Shown piece after piece: positions 56,201 to 64,000 of a stretch of 64,000 bases of DNA. Source of the stretch: Microvelia longipes (Eukaryota > Arthropoda > Insecta > Hemiptera > Veliidae); contig JACMZG010001863.1 in NCBI GenBank assembly GCA_018340805.1, positions 54,731,762 to 54,795,761 of the forward strand, written 5' to 3'. The position numbers and the translations under genes are program-made. Within the stretch, counting starts at the first letter, position 1, and each line of letters opens with the position of its first letter. A model generated the notes under the pieces. It saw only the letters and a list, made by a program, of their open reading frames with translations. It was not told where the DNA came from and did not search any database.

Positions 56201-58345
56201 GCTATAAGATGCTCTCCCGCTACAATCACTAAGCTCGTTGCCGCAAGCCAAATAAAAATTACAATCGATGTCGATACAGCTTGAAATATAACTACCAAGA
56301 CAAATTTGACATATGAGTCAACATTAAAAGGGATCCAACCGTAGAATGTGAAAGGCCATCCGTTTTTCATTTGAGGATCAGCTATGAAATTTTTAGCGAA
56401 CAGTCCCCATGCACCAATATGACTCACTATTGTCAAAGTCTTCATCAAATTACTGTAAGCAAGTATTTATTTTTGATTAATTTTCATAAGCATGTTAAGG
56501 TACTTCTATGGTTTTTAAAGAAACAGGAGCCACAGTATCGACTTCTAGCCAATTTGTAGGGCGAGCTTGGGCCATTTTGAGACCCTCTTGTACCTATTTT
56601 GCCAAAGCAAAAGCATCCAAGAAACCTCTTGGTAAGTATTTGTAGGTACGGTTTTTCGCCATTCTGATTTTTCTTTGACTAGAAACGTTTTTACGGCTGA
56701 TCAGGCAGTGATAATAATTATTAAACACCTTTTGTTTAACATATTGGTCAAGATCTAATGAAATCTATAAGTTTACATTTAGATCACAGTTTATAATACT
56801 TTTAATTTTAACAACTTTTAAGTGGCATAGCGAGCCACAAATTGAGATAGCCACAAGACGCCTCCAGTACAAATGAAAAGAGAAATGGAGATATTGTACA
56901 CAGACGTTTAAATTAATTTGCAGAATAATTCATTGAAAAGTAAATTTATTTAAATTATTTTTATGTCTATTTTAAACCATCAACCATTTTTATATTTAGT
57001 ATTCAGTATGTTAGCAATGACTAAAATAAATTTGTTATTACCCTACTGGAATACCTAGAATTCTTCTTTGCTGTTTCAACAATAGTCAGTTGCTCATCGG
57101 TTGAAGCCCAAGGATAAGTAAAAATTCCAAGACTTATACTGTTTTCAATCCAGTCTATTTGATGGCTCATTCTGAATATATTGATTCCAAAAATAAACGT
57201 GGAAACGAATTGAGATAAATAATGGATTTGTTCGACTAATATGGCTGTAGTCATTTCGTTTTTATTAATAAATAGCTACAAAAGAAATATTTAAATTGCA
57301 AAAATAAAAACGTACACATGAGATATTACAAAAATCAAGTTTGATGAAACCAAAGACAAGTATACAGTACTTGGACGGATGATCGCTCATGCACGTAATA
57401 TTAACGAGTCTAGTAGAAAATGATAAAAAATAAGTAGATGTTGATAATATCTACTTATATGATCAATGATACTAATATTAATACTACACTTGATCTCAGT
57501 TTAACTCCCCTCTCCATGATATTAAATTATTATCATTTATACTAAAGAGTAAGTTATAACTTTTACTTATTAAACTAAACTTATAACTTATTGCATTTAT
57601 ACTTATTTATTCGTAGTACTTAATTACTCATACGACTTTTTTCTTATATCCTTTCTAATACGACTCATTTTAGTTTTTCTTATATTATTTTAAATTTTAG
57701 ACAGTTTCTTTTTACTGTTTTAATCTTTTATCGTTTTAATCTTGTACGTTAAATCAATACTTCTTTTTTCACATATTTTATTTACTTGCTCTCATATTCT
57801 CAGTTGCTATGTGCCACTTAATGCTTGGCCCAGGTCATGAGAGGCATCTGCCTCCTCTCTGCATGTCTAGAACACCTCAACCCCGGACGCTATGGTAATC
57901 TTACCCCGCGTAATATTACCATACCACAATTATAATATAGCCTTGGTTGGGTGCACATTTACACTTGAACTGACTGACTACATGATAAACAGCCCATTTC
58001 CTTTATAAAATAGAGAGAATAACAATATAACTCTCAGACTTATAAGCATTAATGATTATAAAGACTATACATCTACACATTAATTTGAGCAATAAATGTC
58101 TCGCAGAACAAACAAGCCAACATTTCCCCCAAAAGGAAAGAAATTAGCCTTGCTTGCGGTCATCTGTCCTAGAATTATTAAAAAAGAAACAATAAAATAA
58201 AAAAAAAAACACTTACAGGTACGATCATGTGTATGAAAAAAGTGAAAAATATGGCATTTATAATAACAAACTTGATGTAACACTTGAATGTGCCATCGTT
58301 GAGGAGATGCCATCTATACACATTTGGCTTTTCACGATTTTTCAT
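53230..58345 (-). CDS. Odorant receptor gene 1, seven exons (7tm_6 family)
   Basis: Insect odorant receptor, a seven-pass membrane subunit of the ligand-gated channel formed with Orco in sensory neurons (family knowledge). Seen in the sequence: seven exons joined by GT-AG introns, all phase 0: exon 1 58217-58345 (ATG at 58345, 43 aa), 2 57042-57275 (78 aa), 3 56083-56439 (119 aa), 4 55691-55768 (26 aa), 5 55331-55435 (35 aa), 6 54286-54441 (52 aa), 7 53230-53298 (22 aa and TGA). Total about 375 aa, within the usual 370-420. Family signatures: YPWASTDEQL near residue 96, CIKHHF before intron 3, FCWYGQRINDES across exons 5/6, AVYESEW and LTGGG in exon 6, AYSYL in exon 7. Hydrophobic stretches fit TM1 (residues 26-42), TM2, TM3 (after the exon 2/3 joint) and so on. 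Donors GTAAGT (introns 1, 5) and GTCAGT (6) are strong; GTAATA (2) and the GATGAAG acceptor are weaker. The exon 4 start is uncertain (see findings). A tandem paralogue lies upstream. Confidence 0.85.
55228..55272 (-). pseudogene. Partial duplicate of receptor exon 5 3' end
   Basis: About 45 bases inside intron 5 of receptor gene 1 repeat the 3' end of exon 5 (55331-55371): they read TTCTGCTGGTACGGAC and then ATCAATGATC on the minus strand. Two base changes turn the QR codons into other residues and the splice donor is missing. It lies about 100 bp downstream of the true exon end, so it looks like a small local tandem duplication. Too short and lacking an acceptor to be a usable exon. Confidence 0.6.
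55825..56019 (+). pseudogene. Possible Ty3/gypsy-type RT remnant in receptor intron 3
   Basis: A 64-codon open frame antisense to the receptor gene, within intron 3. It contains GFYKFVQIPFG followed by a KEA...VFQ stretch, which resembles the F-x-x-(M/I)-PFG-L-x-x-A-x-x-x-FQ block of gypsy-type reverse transcriptases. Only this block is recognisable; no YxDD or other RT motif follows. A chance match in a short AT-rich intron cannot be excluded. Confidence 0.35.
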
Positions 58346-58904
58346 TTTAATTTTTAAATTTTCAAGAGAGTCAAGATTTTAATTGATACTTTTGAGTTTT
58401 AAAAATCTAGATAGGATAATATGATATATCAAACGGTGAGTATTACATTATAATGTATAGCTGATGATAGAATATTGCATAACATACACTTTTTGTATAT
58501 ATAGTTATATTTTATAAACTCTTTTACAAAAGTAAACACTTCACTTTATTTTAAATGCATACAGATGAACTTTTATGACTTAGCATAAGTATTACTTTTA
58601 GTGTGTACTTAGTAAAATTTATTTTAAAATGTAATAAAACTTATTTTATTAATAAAATAATTTATAAGGCATTTGGAAAAAGTCATGCTGACTGAGTTTA
58701 ACTTGTATAACTAAGTGTTTATCTTTCGTTGAATGCTTAAGGTTAATTTATACTTTATAACTATGATGGTGTATCATTATTCTTTAATAATTGATATAAG
58801 TTTTAATTTGAGTTTTATTGATTACTTACTAGTTGACACTTCACCCTGTATTTTCGTTGGTTCCTGTTGCACTAGAAGAGGGAGCCAGAGTTTTTAAACT
58901 CCGA

Positions 58905-59371
58905 GTAGCTAAAGGATTAGCAGGTTAGCTCCTGAGGTGCAGCCGAGGTTTAAACAGTTCATCTCGAGGCGTAGCTAAAGGATTAGCAAGGTTAGCTCCT
59001 GAGGTGCAGCCGAGGTTTAAACAGTTCATCTCGAGGCGTAGCTAAAGGATTAGCAAGGTTAGCTCCTGAGGTGCAGCCGAGGTTTAAACAGTTCATCTCG
59101 AGGCGTAGCTAAAGGATTAGCAAGGTTAGCTCCTGAGGTGCAGCCGAGGTTTAAACAGTTCTCTCGAGGCGTAGCTAAAGATTAGCAAGGTTAGCTCCTG
59201 AGGTGCAGCCGAGTTAAACAGTTCATCTCGAGGCGTAGCTAAAGGATTAGAAGGTTAGCTCCTGAGGTGCAGCGAGGTTTAAACAGTTCATCTCGAGCGT
59301 AGCTAAAGGATTAGCAAGGTTAGCTCCTGAGGTGCAGCCGAGATTTAAAACAGTTCATCTCGAGGCGTAGC
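58905..59371. repeat. 67-bp minisatellite between the two receptor genes
   Basis: About seven tandem copies of a 67-bp unit that includes GGCGTAGCTAAAGGATTAGC and GAGGTGCAGCCGAGGTTTAA. It is much richer in GC than the surroundings. Copies differ mainly by one-base gaps, so the array is young or regularly homogenised. It lies in the intergenic gap, about 560 bp 5' of receptor gene 1's start codon, and its distal end is interrupted by a MITE. Confidence 0.9.
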
Positions 59372-59909
59372 CTTTGAATAATACTATATATAGAAGGAGC
59401 ACAGGACCGTAAACACAATGTAATTCCACTGATAACACGAAAGCCGGTTGACTGGTGCAACTAAGTAATGCTGCCAACCTGACAACAAAACATTATTTTA
59501 AATATTTGTCATAAATATCTTTTAATGAAGAAAGATCGTAAAGAACAAATATAATAACTTAAAACACCTGCTGAGTATTTAATAAAACTGGTCTTAGATG
59601 GCAAAAGGGTGGCGGAATACAAGAATCTACATTTAGTTGACGAGGACTACTTTTTAATATAATTTTAATAAATACGTTAACTACAATTTAAAATGCATAA
59701 AATATTGTAATGCACCGATATTAATATTAGTATTTTATGAATAACCAATCATTAATTAATAATAGAATATAATAATTCGCAACCGGAAGTATTGCCAATT
59801 TTTTTTAGAAAATTGTATATTGTAAGGGTGGCAGCATTACTTAGTTGCACCAGTGAACCGGCTTTCGTGTTATCAGTAGTGCTCCTTCTATATATAGTAT
59901 TATTCTAAG
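59372..59909. mobile_element. hAT-type MITE, family B, with 8-bp TSD
   Basis: 538-bp element with long imperfect terminal inverted repeats starting CTTTGAATAATACTATATA and ending in the inverse (TATTATTCTAAG). It is flanked by the 8-bp direct repeat GGCGTAGC (59364-59371 and 59910-59917), itself part of the 67-bp minisatellite unit, so it inserted into the array. An 8-bp duplication points to the hAT superfamily. No transposase frame, so non-autonomous. Related copies: 15102, 37521, 48914 and a fragment at 20882. Confidence 0.85.
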
Positions 59910-60146
59910 GGCGTAGCTAAGAAAGATCATTTTTGCTGGGTTTAATGACTATTTTCACCCCTGGTACATAAAAGAGTTTTCCTTTAAAGAGGAGAAAAAT
60001 AAAACAAACACATGTTTAATTTTAACTGTTCTTTTTTTATTAATAATTATTTTATAATTTGTTTGCTTAAGCTTTAAATTGCAAGTAAAAATATGAAAAG
60101 TTTAAAATATATGCTACGAGCTGTATTATCATTTAGCTCGTTTTGC

Positions 60147-63100
60147 TTAAAATTTATTTTTGGTTGCTTTTATCATATTCAAATAAGAGTAAGCTGTCGA
60201 TAGAATCTGGAACAGAACGTACAGAATGTAGAAAATATGGATAATAAATGTAAAATATTATTGACAGTGTGCCAACCCAACAATCTTAATGTAATTAATA
60301 TTTTACCAAAAATAGTTGCCTGGTAAAAAAAATTCCCGCCAAGTCTTTGGTCTAAAAAATTGAAATATCAGCTTTCTTCCCGCGAAGTCAGGTCGGTTCT
60401 AGTTGGAAGCGGCCATTCGCGTTTTAAAGTGAAGTTGTTAGATTAGCAATACTTAAAGTTCTAATTTAATTGAGAGACAATCATCAGTTTCTTTTCATTG
60501 GCAGGGTGCCAGCAGTGTGAACCAAGTTTTATAGCTCTATCTGCTATTTTATGAAGTATTATTTAATTCTGATGTGTGTGGAAATAAATCATAACAGACA
60601 GCAGTTGCGATAACGTTAGCTGTTCCAGGACCAAACAAATGAAATCAATAAACGAATGAAACAATAGACAAGAATGCATAAAATTTATAGCTTTTTTAAC
60701 GGGGTGTATAAATTAATCTTAAGTAAAGGAATAATTAATAATTTAAAAAAAGGAATCAAGTACTTAGCTCAAATCACATTTTAAATCACAAAAGCAAAAC
60801 TTTAAATCACTATTGTTTTTTTTTTCCTCACCTGCTATCGTAGGTCTTAAGGAAGTAGGCTGTGCATTGTGCGCATGCTTACAAAATATGCGGAAAACAT
60901 TTTTTCTTAGATTGTCCGTTTTAGGCTTAATTGCGTTAAAGCCTCCTGAGTGGGGTTTAGTACCTTGTTTTTTGTCTGTATTTGTGTGAGTATGATTGAG
61001 TGTGTGAGTCCACTTATTCTTAAGCCAAGCTGATTCACATAGTAGCAATTTAAAAAGGATCACTTGCGTTTAACGGTATTGAGAACTGTCAGTTTTTTAA
61101 TGGGTAACCCGCATAAGTAAATAAGGTTTTTATTATGTATTTTAGCCTTTTGTCGGGCTTTCTGTGGAAAATTTGGGACAAAGACTCTCTCCCAGGGTCC
61201 TGACGTGGCTTTACACGGCAGTTATTAATCTCAGACTTTACTATAGATGCCTATTCTGGTTGGCTTGCGTTGATCTTATGGAAATAGTAAAGAAACTTAA
61301 CATAGTTCTAAGGTTAACATGCAACAGTATTACAGGAGCTATGAGGAGTACTTCTATCGCAGAATTGGAGACATTGGTTGGATTATGCCTGTTGTATGTA
61401 TGGATTAAAGGAGAAGCTATGTGTTTACTAATGCTTAAGGAGTTGTGGGAGAATAGTAAAGTTTAAATACAGGACATCAAGCAATTGAAAGGATAGTGCA
61501 GCAGGGCATCTCCTTAAATAGGATAACTGCTAAATGTGTTGGGCTTAAGCTGAAGATCAGCTGAAAGTTTCAGGTAGAAATCCCTCCCAGAGATAAATGG
61601 AAAAAGAGTGAGATGGAGGGACTTTTACTGACTGATTTAGTAATGACTTAAGAATTCTGCAACTAGGCTTTTCAGTGAAAATCAAGTTCTTTCTATAGTT
61701 ATCCCTTATGCAGAGATTTTACTGGTTAAGCATATCCCATTTTTGAGGCAATTGGACACTCAAAAATGGAGGTTCATTCTACAAGACGGTTTTACTTTGT
61801 TCTGATAGACAAGCTATACTTGGGCTATAGCTTCCCCTAACATTAATTCTCTATTGATCTTGGGATGTTGGGAAGCTCTGGAACATATCTGCTTTCGGAT
61901 ATATAAGTCAAGCTAATGTTGGTCCTTGGACTTACTGACATGCCAGGAAATAAAAAGGCAGATAAAATAGTAAAAAAAGGTGCTCCTACGCAATTTTGTG
62001 GGCTGGAATAAAATGATTGGTAATTGATTTGTCAAGAAGGTAGGCAAAATCAGTTTTTGACGTCTGCTAGAGTAATAATGGCTGTAGGCAATCTAAAATG
62101 ACATTACACGTTCTGGCATGGAGAAAATCAAGGTGGTTACCCGCTCTTGGCAATGCTAGCGTTAAATTAATAGCTAGAGTGCTGACTGGACATTGTAGGC
62201 ACAATAGAATATAATTACAAAATTAGTGCTAGTGCTTAGACCCAGTGCTGTTTTTCCCATACATCACGATGATGAAAAACGGCTAATCTAATGATTAGAT
62301 AGCCATAATAATAATATTGTGTGAAGGAACTACAAGGAACAGGTTCAATCTCTTTGGAACAGGTAAGCTATGCGAGGAGGAACTATAGTCTACATGAGTT
62401 TGACATTGATGAAAAGGTAATGGTGGTAGGTGGAGGATTTCAGGGATAGTGAAAAGGGCCCAACAAAGCTCTCTAAATGCCAGACTTGGCCTCTCCACAA
62501 TTACTACTACTATTAATTACTAATGGTAACCTTAGTGATAGGTAACCGTCAGAATAATGTGACTATGATGTTCCATGAATATTTATTTTATTCTACATTA
62601 CTAAGATCTTATTTTGTCATTATTCAGGACTACGTAACTAACCTTACAATACCCATCACGAATAACCTCACTAATAGCCTCACTAATAACTAACCTCTTG
62701 ATATGTAACCAATAATACTTTCGCAACTCCACCTCCCGTCAAAATTAGAGGTTTCTGACATCTTATCATTATTATTAGCAGTGTTTTCCTATGATTTGTA
62801 GATATGTTGTACCATTCTGACTCGTAAACAGCTGTCAGTGTATCACAACTCTAAAACAGAAATATAATAACTCAATAGAAATGTTGCCAAATCCACATGT
62901 CTAGCCGATAGGAGATTTTCCCCATATTTGCTTAATTAATATTTTGGAAATGATAGGTACTATTATAATTTCTTGTTAAATATACCAAATGAAAATAAAT
63001 CAATATATCCTTAACTAATGCAAATTCATGGTACTTTAACGTAATTGCACTTTGTTTACACAATACAGTTTCGTAGTTGATTTTTTGTTTTTTAGGCTTA

Positions 63101-64000
63101 AACCCGTAGGGTATTATTAGCGTATTATTACCGTAGGGGTATATTAGCGTTTTCCCCTAACTCAAATCTCACTCCACTAATCCATCCCAGAGTTTGTACA
63201 CATCTAATCATCTAGAAAGCACACTCTCCGTACATAGCGGTACAAATGATTAGTTCAGTTTACCTAGTTCATCTAGCCCTACCAGAGTCTATTCAAATTC
63301 ACCGCTCTGGCTAGTACCTGGGACTAGTTCATAGTGTGCCTAGTTCATCTAGGCACACGGGTCGAAAAGCAAGCGCTCTACCACTGATCTACCGGACTCT
63401 GTAGCTCAGGACTTCAGTAGTTGTTGTTTGAGTATTTTTTTTTACAGTCGTGCGTTAAATGTTCAAAATTAAACGATAAAGAAATTAATATCATGAAAAA
63501 ACAATGAACAAATCAAATCAACAAAAAACTTGAAGTAAGCTCATGACGAAAAGTAAATTTCCGACTTTATCCTTAAACCAACCGCTAAATTCGAATGCGT
63601 TACATGAGCATACCATTGAGCATACAAATAAGCAGCAACTGTTGATAAACTGCTGATTGTTTTGAAAGGGTATTCACTATCAACGCATGATTTAAGAATG
63701 TCTATATAAGACACAAGATCAAAATAAATATACTTACCTCATCATTGATCCTCTGTCCGTACCAGCAGAATACAAGTGGGATCACTGTTTCAAGTAGAAA
63801 CATTACCAGCTGAGGAACTATGTCCATTACATCATGTGAATTCTGAAAGCGTCATACATCCATCAAATTATTATTAAAATATAAAATTTTAAAAATCTAA
63901 TAATCGATGCCGTCAATATATAAACACTTTATTTACAAAATATAAATATGTGAGGCTGGCCTTATAATAAAGGTTTGCTTACAACACAGCGTACTTATCA
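60147..64000 (-). CDS. Odorant receptor gene 2, 3' exons only (5' part outside window)
   Basis: Tandem paralogue of gene 1, same strand. Three coding exons are visible: penultimate-but-one 63738-63842 (35 aa), penultimate 62695-62850 (52 aa), last 60147-60206 (19 aa and TAA). The first two have exactly the lengths of exons 5 and 6 of gene 1, and all joints are phase 0 with GT-AG borders (donors GTAAGT and GTTAGT; acceptors TTTCAG, TTTTAG, TTCCAG). I count identities with gene 1 of 26/35, 41/52 and 16/19 residues. Shared signatures are FCWYGQRINDE, AVYESEWYNIST, LTGGG and AYSYL. Exons 1-4 must lie beyond position 64000; 63843-64000 holds no recognisable exon 4. The last intron (60207-62694) is long and carries a LINE fragment in the opposite direction. 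No break is seen in the visible exons, so the gene may be functional. Confidence 0.82.
61140..62300 (+). pseudogene. Non-LTR retrotransposon fragment (RT C-terminus and RNase H)
   Basis: Remnant of ORF2 of a LINE in intron 6 of receptor gene 2, opposite orientation. The longest open piece (61164-61466) carries LSPRVLTWLYTAV and SITGAMRSTSIAELETLVGL, typical of the region after the RT thumb in R1/I/LOA-like LINEs. Near 61925-61985 comes TDMPGNKKADK, matching the RNase H end (GNE-AD motif), and near 62180 LTGHCRHNR, matching the usual C-terminal block. Several frameshifts and stops. Truncated at the 5' side: palm motifs are absent. It is related in type, not obviously by direct copy, to the element at 8.7-13.3 kb. 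Confidence 0.75.
63355..63410 (-). pseudogene. tRNA-like fragment
   Basis: Minus strand TAGATCAGTGGTAGAGCGCT is a typical tRNA D-arm/A-box text, followed by TGCTTTTCGACCC. The T-arm half is replaced by a direct and inverted CCTAGATGAACTAGG-type sequence. Not a complete tRNA. Confidence 0.4.

Noticed and set aside
58080..58313. 77-codon minus-strand frame over receptor exon 1
   Set aside because: It is a different frame from the spliced exon 1 (ATG at 58345) and lacks family features.

Overview
This window looks like a non-coding-rich stretch of an insect nuclear genome. It is AT-rich, crowded with MITEs, decayed LINEs, SINE-like repeats and TA microsatellites, and has no bacterial-style gene packing. 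The best evidence for an insect is a pair of odorant receptor (7tm_6 family) genes on the minus strand at the right-hand end. This family is found in insects. I cannot name the order or species from the sequence alone.

Layout. 1-8.7 kb: a tRNA-related repeat, fold-back elements, a roughly 30-bp minisatellite (3.0-3.84 kb) and a three-level nest of transposons (4.4-5.4 kb). 8.7-13.3 kb: one decayed non-LTR retrotransposon with overlapping ORF1 (zinc knuckles) and ORF2 (endonuclease, reverse transcriptase, RNase H). 13.3-17.4 kb: AT-rich DNA with two hAT-type MITEs. 17.4-23.9 kb: a dense cluster of one repeat family with tRNA-like B boxes, TA tracts and long palindromes, plus a CR1-like LINE tail and a 43-bp satellite. 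24-44 kb: mostly unrecognised AT-rich sequence with scattered MITEs, short RT fragments, palindromes and minisatellites. 44-53 kb: Penelope-like palindromic repeats with a hammerhead-like motif, a possible RTE fragment, a decayed tRNA-Lys-like sequence, and several nested or tandem hAT MITEs whose 8-bp target-site duplications can still be read. 53.2-64 kb: the odorant receptor locus.

The receptor locus. Gene 1 (53230-58345, minus) can be read as seven exons coding for about 375 residues, all introns in phase 0. Gene 2 (60147 to beyond 64000, minus) is a tandem paralogue; its last three coding exons are in the window and match gene 1 exon for exon in position and phase. A 67-bp GC-richer minisatellite interrupted by a MITE lies between the genes, and gene 2's last intron carries a LINE fragment in the opposite orientation. 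Both genes would give odorant-gated channel subunits that work with the co-receptor Orco, which I do not see here.

Most open reading frames in the window are low-complexity repeat frames or transposon remnants. I found no rRNA, no CRISPR and no intact autonomous transposon.
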